DNA of 5,232 nt. Origin: Pseudobdellovibrionaceae bacterium (GTDB lineage Bacteria; Bdellovibrionota; Bdellovibrionia; Bdellovibrionales; Bdellovibrionaceae). The notes under the pieces are model-generated. The model saw only the letters and a list, made by a program, of their open reading frames with translations. It ran no database searches and was not told the origin of the DNA. Below are positions 1-5,232 of the stretch, piece by piece. A program made the position numbers and the translations under genes. Where the stretch lies: the NCBI GenBank assembly GCA_947374445.1, contig CANCBY010000183.1, positions 1 through 5,232 of the forward strand, given 5' to 3'. Numbering within the stretch: position 1 is the first letter of the stretch; the number at the start of each line of letters is the position of its first letter.

Positions 1-399
1 GTGCAGATTCACACACGTGATGCAGAAGAGGACACCGCAGAAATTTTGCGAGAGTTCAAAGGCCAAGTCACAGGCGTGATTCATTGCTTTACGAGTTCTG
101 AGTGGCTGGCTCGGCAGTGTTTGGACTTGGGATACAATATTTCGTTTAGTGGCGTTGTGACCTTCAAGAATGCCGAACCTTTGCGGCAGGTTTGCCGGAT
201 GGTGCCTCTGGATCGCTTTCATGTTGAGACCGACTCGCCCTTTTTGGCACCCACGCCCTTGCGTGGTCAAAAAAACACTCCGGCCTTTGTTGTCCACACG
301 GCCAAGTTGGTTGCTGAATTGAAGGGCATTTCTGAAGAAAAGCTCTCTGAGTGCACCAATCAAAACGCTAAAAATCTGTTCAAAAAAATCATCTGGTAG
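1..399 (+). CDS. tatD: TatD-family metal-dependent hydrolase, C-terminal half (5' truncated)
   Basis: This is the last 132 codons of a TatD-type TIM-barrel hydrolase, a family of cytoplasmic metal-dependent deoxyribonucleases usually about 260 residues long, so roughly half is missing beyond the window edge. The GTG at position 1 is almost certainly an internal valine (family pattern PV-IHTRDA), not a start. Visible motifs are IHTRDA with metal-ligand His at residue 4 of the fragment, GVIHCFTSS with His28, the ISFSGVVTFKNA strand, and ETDSPFLAP with the conserved Asp78. The late RG-KN-PAFVVHTAK helix is also typical. The N-terminal HxH metal site lies outside the window. The gene ends in TAG, 106 bases before gap on the same strand. 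Family assignment is firm; which TatD paralogue (TatD, YcfH or YjjV type) cannot be decided from this half. Confidence 0.93.
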   Translation: MQIHTRDAEEDTAEILREFKGQVTGVIHCFTSSEWLARQCLDLGYNISFSGVVTFKNAEPLRQVCRMVPLDRFHVETDSPFLAPTPLRGQKNTPAFVVHTAKLVAELKGISEEKLSECTNQNAKNLFKKIIW

Positions 400-491
400 A
401 TTGCTGCCTTTAGCCTCTCAAAAAACGGTGACATTCTGATAAAAACAGAAGAGATTCGCGGCATTGATCTCAATTGCTAAACTTTAAATAC

Positions 492-496
492 GGGAG
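492..496 (+). promoter_or_regulatory. Ribosome binding site that fixes the gap start
   Basis: GGGAG ends 9 bases before the ATG at 506, a normal spacing. The in-frame TTG at 500 would leave only 3 bases, so the ATG giving MAKLRVGINGFG is preferred. That start also matches the usual GAPDH N-terminus. Confidence 0.75.
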
Positions 497-505
497 ACTT
501 TGGAT

Positions 506-1510
506 ATGGCAAAACTTCGTGTTGGTATTAATGGCTTTGGTCGCATTGGTCGCGTTTTGTTTCGCGCGGGTTTTGATAAATTTGATATTGTCGGGATCAA
601 TAATCTAGACAGTGTCGAAGGTGCAGCTCACCTTTTAAAATACGATTCTTCTCATGGTCAATTTGCTGCCGATGTTTCTCATGGTGATAAGAGCATCACC
701 GTGAACGGTAAAAAAATTCCTATATCTGCTTCACGAAACCCCGCAGAGATTCCTTGGAAAGACTGGGGAGTCGATGTGGTTTTGGAGTGCACAGGGGCCT
801 TCAAGAAAAAAGAAGACTTCATGACTCATATCAAAGGCGGAGCTAAGCGCGTGCTTGTTTCTGCTCCAGCTGATGGAGTGGATAAAACTATCGTTTACGG
901 TTTGAACCATCAAACTTACGATCCAGCCAAAGACTTCGTCATCAGTAATGCTTCTTGTACGACAAACTGCTTGGCTCCTATTGTAAAAGTTCTCAATGAG
1001 ACTTTCGGCATTGAACACGGAATGATGACAACAATTCACTCCTACACCAACGATCAGCGCATTTTGGATGCTCCTCATAACGATTTGCGCCGCGCTCGAT
1101 CTGCAGCTGTGAGCATGATTCCAACTTCGACAGGTGCTGCGAAAGCGATTGGTCTTGTGATGCCAGAGATGAAAGGCAAATTGGATGGAACTTCAATTCG
1201 TGTTCCAACTCCCAATGTGTCTTTGGTGGATTTGACAGCCAATCTTAAAAAAGACGCCACTGTTGAATCAATCAATCAGGCTTTGATTGCGGCCGCTCAA
1301 GGCGGACTTAAAGGTGTGCTAGCTGTTGAAGATAAACTTTTGGTTTCGATTGATTTCAATGGCAACAAGCACAGCTCGATCATTGATTTGGATTCAACAA
1401 TGATGGTGGGACCAAGAATGGTCAAAGTGATGTCTTGGTACGACAATGAAACTGGTTTTTCAAACCGCATGGTCGATCTCGCTCTTTACATGGCAGAAAA
1501 AGGTTTATAG
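506..1510 (+). CDS. gap: Type I glyceraldehyde-3-phosphate dehydrogenase
   Basis: The product is a 334-residue cytoplasmic GAPDH of normal family length. It oxidises glyceraldehyde 3-phosphate with phosphate to 1,3-bisphosphoglycerate, reducing a nicotinamide coenzyme. The Rossmann start GINGFGRIGR is at residues 7-16. The active-site motif SNASCTTNCLAP carries the catalytic Cys151, and the base His178 sits in TTIHSYTNDQ. The phosphate-site region includes STGAAKAIG, and RVPTPNVS and WYDNETGFSNR are present near the end. Two coenzyme-pocket positions are unusual. Asn33 stands where NAD-specific enzymes have Asp (Asp32 in Bacillus numbering), and Ala189-Pro190 replaces Leu187-Pro188. This suggests NADP may be tolerated, which is inference. 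The gene leads a gap-pgk-tpiA cluster and ends 3 bases before pgk. The upstream gap of 106 bases shows no confident sigma-70 promoter. Confidence 0.98.
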   Translation: MAKLRVGINGFGRIGRVLFRAGFDKFDIVGINNLDSVEGAAHLLKYDSSHGQFAADVSHGDKSITVNGKKIPISASRNPAEIPWKDWGVDVVLECTGAFKKKEDFMTHIKGGAKRVLVSAPADGVDKTIVYGLNHQTYDPAKDFVISNASCTTNCLAPIVKVLNETFGIEHGMMTTIHSYTNDQRILDAPHNDLRRARSAAVSMIPTSTGAAKAIGLVMPEMKGKLDGTSIRVPTPNVSLVDLTANLKKDATVESINQALIAAAQGGLKGVLAVEDKLLVSIDFNGNKHSSIIDLDSTMMVGPRMVKVMSWYDNETGFSNRMVDLALYMAEKGL

Positions 1511-1513
1511 TTT

Positions 1514-2743
1514 ATGAGTACAAGTCCAGGCCTTAAATATATCAAAACGATCCGCGAATTTGAACTGACTGACAAAGTTGTATTTTTGCGCTTGGACCTC
1601 AATGTTCCTATTGATGGCGGTAAAATCACCGATGAGACTCGTATCACAGCAAGCTTGCCTACGATCAAGTACGCAGTGGACCGTGGCGCCAAGCTCGTAC
1701 TTGCTTCGCACTTAGGCCGGCCTAAAACTAAAGACGACATTCAGTTCTCGTTAGAGCCTGTCGCGCAAAGACTGTCTGAACTTTTGGGCATGGAAGTTCT
1801 TCTAGTTGAAGAGCCTAAATCAAATGCGGCCAAAGCTCTTTTGGCGGGATTAAAGAAAAACCAAATCATCTTGCTCGAAAACTTACGTTTTGAGCCAGGC
1901 GAGACAAAAAACTCAGATGAGTTTGCATCAATCCTTGCGAGCTACTGTCAGATTTATATCAACGACGCTTTTGGGGCTTCTCACCGTGCTCACGCCAGCA
2001 TCGAGGCCTTGCCTCGAATGATGAAAGAAAAGGGCATTGGCTTTTTGATTGAGAAAGAGATCCAAATTCTCGATCAGCTCCTTGAAAACCCAGCTCGCCC
2101 TTACTTGGCAATCTTAGGTGGCTCAAAAGTTTCTGACAAGATCGGCGTGATCGAAAAGTTGATCGATGTAGTCGACACATTCATCATCGGTGGCGCGATG
2201 GCTTATACTTTTTTAAAAGCCCGTGGCGTGCCCGTCGGAAAATCTTTGGTTGAGGCTGACAAAGTTGCCTACGCCAAAGAGATGATGGCGCGGATTGAGG
2301 CAAGACATAAATCTTTGATTTTACCTCAAGATCACATCGTGACCGCTGACTTCAAATCAGGTCGTGGTGAGCTCTGCACACAGCAAGCGATCGCCGACAA
2401 TATGATGGGTGTCGACATCGGCCCTAAATCTTTGGGAGCATGTGAAGCCGCAATCCGCGGCGCTAAAACTATTTTTTGGAATGGCCCGATGGGTGTATTT
2501 GAAACCGAAGTTTTTTCAAAAGGGACTTTTGGGATCGCTAAAGCCATGGCAGAGAGCAAAGCTCCTATGCGCATTGTGGGTGGTGGGGATTCTGCAGCGG
2601 CGGCGGAGGCCTCAGGCTATGCATCTCAGATGACACACATCTCGACGGGTGGGGGCGCAAGTCTTGAGTATCTTCAAGGCGATAAGCTTCCTGGCCTTGA
2701 AATTTTACGCAATCGTCGTCCGTCAGTTGAGGCGAAGCTTTAG
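1514..2743 (+). CDS. pgk: Phosphoglycerate kinase
   Basis: The product is a 409-residue cytoplasmic phosphoglycerate kinase that transfers phosphate from 1,3-bisphosphoglycerate to ADP, giving 3-phosphoglycerate and ATP. It is slightly longer than the usual 390-400 residues because about eight residues precede the canonical N-terminus. The N-domain has the substrate motifs RLDLNVP (26-32), SHLGRPK (65-71), LLENLRFEPGET (120-131) and NDAFGASHRAHAS (150-162). The nucleotide domain has LGGSKVSDKIGVIEKL (201-216), IIGGAMAYTFL, WNGPMGVFE (322-330), VGGGDSAAA (355-363) and the hinge-region STGGGASLEYL. All expected motifs are intact. The start lies 3 bases after the gap stop, so its ribosome site (AAAAAGG, about 1497-1503) is inside the gap coding end. 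This implies co-transcription and probably translational coupling. Confidence 0.98.
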   Translation: MSTSPGLKYIKTIREFELTDKVVFLRLDLNVPIDGGKITDETRITASLPTIKYAVDRGAKLVLASHLGRPKTKDDIQFSLEPVAQRLSELLGMEVLLVEEPKSNAAKALLAGLKKNQIILLENLRFEPGETKNSDEFASILASYCQIYINDAFGASHRAHASIEALPRMMKEKGIGFLIEKEIQILDQLLENPARPYLAILGGSKVSDKIGVIEKLIDVVDTFIIGGAMAYTFLKARGVPVGKSLVEADKVAYAKEMMARIEARHKSLILPQDHIVTADFKSGRGELCTQQAIADNMMGVDIGPKSLGACEAAIRGAKTIFWNGPMGVFETEVFSKGTFGIAKAMAESKAPMRIVGGGDSAAAAEASGYASQMTHISTGGGASLEYLQGDKLPGLEILRNRRPSVEAKL

Positions 2744-2788
2744 AATTTTTGTTGAGGGCCATTTTTGGCTCAGTGAGAGGGATCTAAA

Positions 2789-3529
2789 ATGAAATTTTTT
2801 GCAGCCAACTGGAAGCTTTATAAAACGCCTTCAGAAACTCGAGATTTTTTCGGAAAATTTTTAGAACCCGCATCAAAAATTCTCAACTCTGACACTCAAA
2901 CTGAAATTTTGTTTTTTCCGCCAGCAGTCAATCTAGAGGCTGCTGTGCAGTCCACAAAAGGCTTCAAGGTTCAGGTCGGAGCACAAAACTCTTACTTTGA
3001 ATCTGAAGGAGCTTTTACTGGCGAGACTTCAGCTCAAACCGTAAAAACCATTGGTGGAACTTGGATTTTGTTGGGCCACTCTGAAAGGCGAAAGCTATTT
3101 GCAGAGTCTGATGAGTTGATCGCAAAGAAATTTGCATATGTGCAAAAGCTAGGTTTAAAACCCATGCTTTGCATCGGTGAGACACTCGAAGAGCGCGAAT
3201 CTGGTAAAACTCTCAATGTGATTCAAAAACAATTAAGTTTGGGACTTGCACAAGCCAACGCCAATCAGCCATTTGCTATTGCTTATGAGCCAGTATGGGC
3301 CATCGGCACAGGCAAAGTTGCAAGCCTCGAGCAAGTTCAAGAAGCTCATGCGCAGGTGCGGGCTGAACTAACGGCCAAAGGGTATTCGGTTGAAACACCT
3401 ATTCTCTATGGTGGCAGTGTAAAACCAGATAATGCCAAGGCGCTGATTCAGATCAAGAACGTCAACGGCTTCCTCGTCGGTGGAGCTTCATTAGACGCAA
3501 AATCATTTTTAGAAATTTGCCAGGCTTAA
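2789..3529 (+). CDS. tpiA: Triosephosphate isomerase
   Basis: The product is a 246-residue TIM-barrel enzyme of normal length. It interconverts dihydroxyacetone phosphate and glyceraldehyde 3-phosphate and so feeds the GAPDH encoded upstream. The substrate-binding Asn7 and Lys9 lie in AANWKLYK. The QNSYFESEGAFTGE segment follows, then the electrophilic His97 in ILLGHSERR and the catalytic base Glu167 in AYEPVWAIGTGK, which runs into the flexible loop 6. The phosphate-gripping loops YGGSVKP (207-213) and GFLVGGASL (227-235) are intact. An AGAGGGA ribosome site lies 6-7 bases before the ATG. The 45-base gap after pgk contains no convincing terminator, so it is probably the third gene of the same operon. 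Many bacteria have secG next; here a convergent small gene follows instead. Confidence 0.98.
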   Translation: MKFFAANWKLYKTPSETRDFFGKFLEPASKILNSDTQTEILFFPPAVNLEAAVQSTKGFKVQVGAQNSYFESEGAFTGETSAQTVKTIGGTWILLGHSERRKLFAESDELIAKKFAYVQKLGLKPMLCIGETLEERESGKTLNVIQKQLSLGLAQANANQPFAIAYEPVWAIGTGKVASLEQVQEAHAQVRAELTAKGYSVETPILYGGSVKPDNAKALIQIKNVNGFLVGGASLDAKSFLEICQA

Positions 3530-3540
3530 GCTAACAGAGA

Positions 3541-3825
3541 TTAACGACGAAAAAAGAATGCAAAACTGCGACTTGCTTTGTGTACAGTTTTAACAGCGGC
3601 CGTCTTTTTTAACTTTTTATTGTTTGTTTTTTTGTCGACTGAATTACTGTGCTCTTTGTTTTGTGAAGCTTCGGTTGTTTGTGAGAGGTTCAGCTCAGAG
3701 GACTGACCAGCAATAGCTCTTTGTGCTGCCGGTAGTTCGCCCAGCGAGCCTGAAGTATTTGTGATCATAGCTGTGATTATCAACGCTGCGACCGCGAGAA
3801 ATAGTCTAAGTGCTTCGTTTTTCAT
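3541..3825 (-). CDS. Small hypothetical protein with hydrophobic N-terminus and basic C-terminus
   Basis: I do not recognise this 94-residue protein. Residues 7-21 (LRLFLAVAALIITAM and neighbours) form one hydrophobic segment after MKNEAL, fitting either a signal peptide or a single membrane anchor. No clear AxA cleavage site or lipobox cysteine is seen. The middle (25-65) is rich in Ser, Gln, Glu and Asn and is probably disordered. The tail is strongly basic (KKTNNKKLKK at 65-74) and ends in SFAFFFRR. A basic tail could bind peptidoglycan, phospholipid or nucleic acid, which is speculation. The ATG at 3825 is chosen because AGGGG lies 10 bases upstream; the TTG at 3834 would be only 1 base from that site. 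It converges with tpiA, with the stop codons 11 bases apart. The good ribosome site and export-like N-terminus support a real gene, but no family match is claimed. Confidence 0.6.
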   Translation of the reverse strand: MKNEALRLFLAVAALIITAMITNTSGSLGELPAAQRAIAGQSSELNLSQTTEASQNKEHSNSVDKKTNNKKLKKTAAVKTVHKASRSFAFFFRR

Positions 3826-3835
3826 AAAACCCAAA

Positions 3836-3840
3836 CCCCT
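3836..3840 (-). promoter_or_regulatory. Ribosome binding site for the small minus-strand gene
   Basis: On the minus strand AGGGG is followed by 10 bases and then ATG at 3825. It is the main evidence for translation of this small gene and rules against the TTG at 3834 as start. Confidence 0.55.
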
Positions 3841-3886
3841 ATAAGAAGTAAGCTGTCTAAAGATATGCCGAGAGGTTCGAGCACAA

Positions 3887-3915
3887 GTCTTTAGAGGCCT
3901 CTTTGCCTCTCAGAC
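3887..3915. repeat. Two-part inverted repeat (hairpin)
   Basis: AGAGGC at 3893-3898 and GCCTCT at 3905-3910 form a perfect 6-bp stem with a 6-base loop. Outside a small internal loop, GTCT (3887-3890) pairs with AGAC (3912-3915), adding 4 bp. AGAGGCCTCT at 3893-3902 is also a perfect 10-base palindrome. No T tract follows on either strand, so it is not an intrinsic terminator. It lies about 60 bases upstream of the small minus-strand gene and could be leader structure or a binding site. Confidence 0.5.
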
Positions 3916-3943
3916 ATTACAAAGTGTGTACCAAGTGGACAGT

Positions 3944-3963
3944 TGATCTCTATTGGTCTCTAT
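3944..3963. repeat. Tandem 10-base direct repeat
   Basis: TGATCTCTAT (3944-3953) is followed immediately by TGGTCTCTAT (3954-3963), with 9 of 10 bases identical. The 10-base period is about one helical turn, as in tandem transcription-factor half-sites, but chance duplication is also possible. Confidence 0.45.
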
Positions 3964-3978
3964 GCCATTCAGGTTTGC

Positions 3979-4015
3979 TGTCGCAGGCATTTAGCTCAGA
4001 CATGAGCTTGTCGCA
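3979..4015. repeat. Dyad AGCTCA-GACA-TGAGCT flanked by TGTCGCA direct repeats
   Basis: AGCTCA (3993-3998) and TGAGCT (4003-4008) form a perfect 6-bp inverted repeat around a 4-base centre. It is bracketed by identical heptamers TGTCGCA at 3979-3985 and 4009-4015, exactly 30 bases apart, about three helical turns. The arrangement is consistent with a composite operator or a structured RNA; its role is unknown. Confidence 0.45.
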
Positions 4016-4058
4016 TATGAAAAAAATTCAGAGTTGAACGAAACTTCCACAGTTTTTA

Positions 4059-4072
4059 GCCATCATAATGGC
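4059..4072. repeat. Short inverted repeat GCCAT-CATA-ATGGC
   Basis: A perfect 5-bp stem with a 4-base loop. It is preceded by TTTTTA, giving a T-rich then dyad arrangement, with no T tract following on the + strand. It may be part of the structured intergenic region or chance. Confidence 0.3.
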
Positions 4073-4084
4073 ACCAATTTGCGC

Positions 4085-4113
4085 CCTGAGAGACAATTTC
4101 AGGTTAATTTTTT
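4085..4113 (+). terminator. Weak candidate intrinsic terminator
   Basis: CCTGA (4085-4089) and TCAGG (4099-4103) form a 5-bp stem with a 9-base loop, followed by TTAATTTTTT (4104-4113). The stem is short for a terminator and no + strand gene lies just upstream of it. It would make sense only if it ends a small RNA or distant tpiA read-through. Chance is quite possible. Confidence 0.25.
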
Positions 4114-4117
4114 GGAG

Positions 4118-4145
4118 TTGGCACTTAGAGTCTTGCCTTTAAAGT
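4118..4145 (+). promoter_or_regulatory. Candidate sigma-70-like promoter for the amidase gene
   Basis: TTGGCA (4118-4123, 5 of 6 to TTGACA) is separated by 16 bases from TAAAGT (4140-4145, 4 of 6 to TATAAT). Transcription would begin near 4152, leaving a leader of about 30 bases before the ATG at 4181. The consensus matches are modest and no experimental start is known. Confidence 0.35.
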
Positions 4146-4155
4146 TGAATCTTTT

Positions 4156-4166
4156 CTGAGCCTCAG
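4156..4166. repeat. Dyad CTGAG-C-CTCAG at the amidase leader
   Basis: An 11-base perfect dyad lies just downstream of the expected transcription start and 14 bases before the amidase ATG. The position suits an operator, but its short length means it may be chance. Confidence 0.3.
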
Positions 4167-4180
4167 ACTATGTTGAAAAA

Positions 4181-5232
4181 ATGACAGCACAAAAAGTAAT
4201 AAGCCTATTGTTTGTATTGATATGTTTTAGCTCTATAAGCCATGCCAAAAGCTCCAAAAAAGACGAGCGAATTGGCGAGTCATCAACTTATAGTATTCAA
4301 TCCAATGGCAATTTGTCTGCTGCAGAAGTGTATCTGCGAACCCAAGCTGTTTTAAATTATTACGGTGTTCCTGCCGAGGCTGAATCGGCTCCATATCTGG
4401 AAAATTTGTTTTCAACTCAAAGCTCTCAGAAAATTCAGAATGTGTTGCCGTTCTTAGATCCTTTAAAAATCTTTTCAAAATTTTCGAACTTATCCGCGCA
4501 AGAGCTCACAACATTTTTAGATTTCGATTCAAAGTCTTTGGTCGATGTAAAGGCTCCTCTTGTTGCTAACTTTCAGCTGGCACCTGCGAATGAATCGGTG
4601 GCTCCGCTAAGTTTTCCGAATGGAAGAACTATAGGCGCTGATCCCGCACTTCCACTCAAGGGTCTGCGTGTGGCTTTGGACCCTGGCCACATGGGCGGTA
4701 AGTTTTGGGATGAGCTCACCGGCAAATTTGTTCGTGATCGAAGTGGTCGTATCGTGAGCGAAGGAGTGATCGCGCTTCAGACTTGTATCTTGTTGCGGGC
4801 CGAGCTTCAGCGTTTGGGTGCAGAAGTTATGCTCACGCATGAGGGCTTTGCTCCAATTACAGCTCTTGAATATTCGAGTTTTGATCTCAAGCCCTTTGCT
4901 CTGAATGAACTGAGAGACAGCATTCATCTTCCTTGGTTTCAGAGCCTGCTTTCTTCGAGCGGTGTAGGCCCAAGTCTTTATCAGGCTTTTGATAGAAGTT
5001 CGGCACGGCAAAAGCTTTTTTCGAACTCGTCGCGGGATGATTACTTTATTAAGCGAGCAGATCTTTGGGCGCGAGCGGATGCGATCAATGCGTTTCAGCC
5101 CGATTTGGTTTTGATTGTGCACTTTGATACGGATGAGCCACCTGGTAATTCAACGGGGCTCAATGCCAAGGCTCCAAGCGCAACAAAAGCTTTTGTTGTG
5201 GGTGGGTATCAGCGGGGGGAGTTTGGCTCACG
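4181..5232 (+). CDS. Exported N-acetylmuramoyl-L-alanine amidase, Amidase_3 type (3' truncated)
   Basis: The first 350 codons of a peptidoglycan hydrolase are present and the frame is still open at the window end. Residues 1-22 are a signal peptide, with a hydrophobic core VISLLFVLICF and a likely signal-peptidase I cut after SHA. Residues 23-160 match no domain I recognise; an AMIN domain is not evident. The catalytic domain starts near 161 with LRVALDPGHMGG, giving zinc ligand His170. GRIVSEGVIALQ gives Glu194, and DLVLIVHFDTD gives His314, preceded by the usual KRADLWARADAIN helix. Such enzymes cleave the bond between N-acetylmuramic acid and L-alanine of the stem peptide in the periplasm. 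About 60 extra residues (near 223-288) separate ligands two and three compared with compact family members. The C-terminal catalytic Glu lies beyond the window. No strong ribosome site precedes the ATG, which overlaps a four-codon mini-ORF. No in-frame start exists between the upstream stop at 4157 and the ATG. Confidence 0.85.
   Translation, partial: MTAQKVISLLFVLICFSSISHAKSSKKDERIGESSTYSIQSNGNLSAAEVYLRTQAVLNYYGVPAEAESAPYLENLFSTQSSQKIQNVLPFLDPLKIFSKFSNLSAQELTTFLDFDSKSLVDVKAPLVANFQLAPANESVAPLSFPNGRTIGADPALPLKGLRVALDPGHMGGKFWDELTGKFVRDRSGRIVSEGVIALQTCILLRAELQRLGAEVMLTHEGFAPITALEYSSFDLKPFALNELRDSIHLPWFQSLLSSSGVGPSLYQAFDRSSARQKLFSNSSRDDYFIKRADLWARADAINAFQPDLVLIVHFDTDEPPGNSTGLNAKAPSATKAFVVGGYQRGEFGS

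Larger units (their letters stand above)
3826..4180. other. Divergent intergenic region, 355 bases, no gene seen
   Basis: This region separates the start of the small minus-strand gene from the start of the amidase gene, so it should carry both promoters. The longest + strand reading frame starting with ATG that I noticed is 11 codons. It is unusually rich in short symmetric elements. These are a two-part hairpin (3887-3915), a tandem decamer (3944-3963), a dyad flanked by heptamer repeats (3979-4015), and further dyads at 4059-4072, 4085-4103 and 4156-4166. A run of T follows the 4085-4103 dyad. No tRNA or known riboswitch architecture was recognised. No strong promoter was found for the minus-strand gene. 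Confidence 0.7.

Noticed and set aside
451..471. GAGAT...ATCTC dyad and TTGATC box upstream of gap as operator or promoter
   Set aside because: The stem is 5 bp with an 11-base loop. The only AT-rich -10 candidate for TTGATC abuts the gap ribosome site, leaving no room for a leader.
500..505. TTG at 500 as the gap start
   Set aside because: It is only 3 bases from the ribosome site and adds residues not typical of GAPDH; the ATG at 506 fits better.
731..1078. Minus-strand open frame of 115 codons inside gap
   Set aside because: The + strand here encodes conserved GAPDH active-site motifs; the antisense translation shows no family features.
2744..2788. GCC-ATTTTT-GGC dyad between pgk and tpiA as a terminator
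   Set aside because: The stem is only 3 bp with no following T tract, and tpiA has its own ribosome site immediately after; co-transcription is more likely.
3871..3890. GGTTCGAGC resembling a tRNA T-loop
   Set aside because: The flanking bases do not form the required 5-bp T stem, and no acceptor, anticodon or D arm could be placed around it.
4002..4037. Short + strand ORF of 11 codons (MSLSHMKKIQS)
   Set aside because: It has no good ribosome site, is very short and overlaps the dyad region; nothing supports translation.
4607..5122. Minus-strand open frame of 171 codons
   Set aside because: It lies fully antisense to the amidase domain, whose zinc-ligand motifs are clearly coding on the + strand. 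The translation has no recognisable motif and looks like a shadow frame.

Overview
The window is chromosomal DNA from a bacterium of moderate GC content. It holds an ordinary housekeeping cluster followed by a less conserved stretch. Genes start with ATG behind purine-rich Shine-Dalgarno sites. The gap-pgk-tpiA order, the GAPDH sequence and the secreted-amidase neighbourhood suggest a Gram-negative, possibly Bdellovibrionota- or deltaproteobacteria-like. That placement is an impression from protein character, not a proven assignment.

Layout. Positions 1-399 are the C-terminal half of a TatD-family metal-dependent hydrolase whose 5' end lies outside the window. A 106-base gap follows. Next come three lower-glycolysis genes on the + strand: gap (506-1510), pgk (1514-2743) and tpiA (2789-3529). 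gap and pgk are only 3 bases apart, and pgk and tpiA 45 bases apart, so one transcript is likely. Together the products interconvert DHAP and GAP (TpiA), oxidise GAP to 1,3-bisphosphoglycerate (GAPDH) and recover ATP (Pgk).

A small minus-strand gene (3541-3825) converges on tpiA with an 11-base gap. It encodes a 94-residue protein with a hydrophobic N-terminus and a very basic C-terminus; its function is not recognised. Beyond it lies a 355-base region without a convincing gene (3826-4180). This region is unusually rich in short dyads and direct repeats and is the upstream region of both flanking genes, which diverge from it. Last is a + strand gene (4181 to the window end) for an exported N-acetylmuramoyl-L-alanine amidase (Amidase_3 type), cut off by the window edge.

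The points most worth a second look are four. The GAPDH has a coenzyme-pocket substitution (Asn where NAD-specific enzymes have Asp, with Ala for Leu further on). The amidase has a long insertion between its second and third zinc ligands. The amidase start overlaps a four-codon mini-ORF across an A6 run. The divergent intergenic region is structured and could hold operators or a small RNA. I found no CRISPR array, tRNA, rRNA, insertion sequence or clearly novel system.
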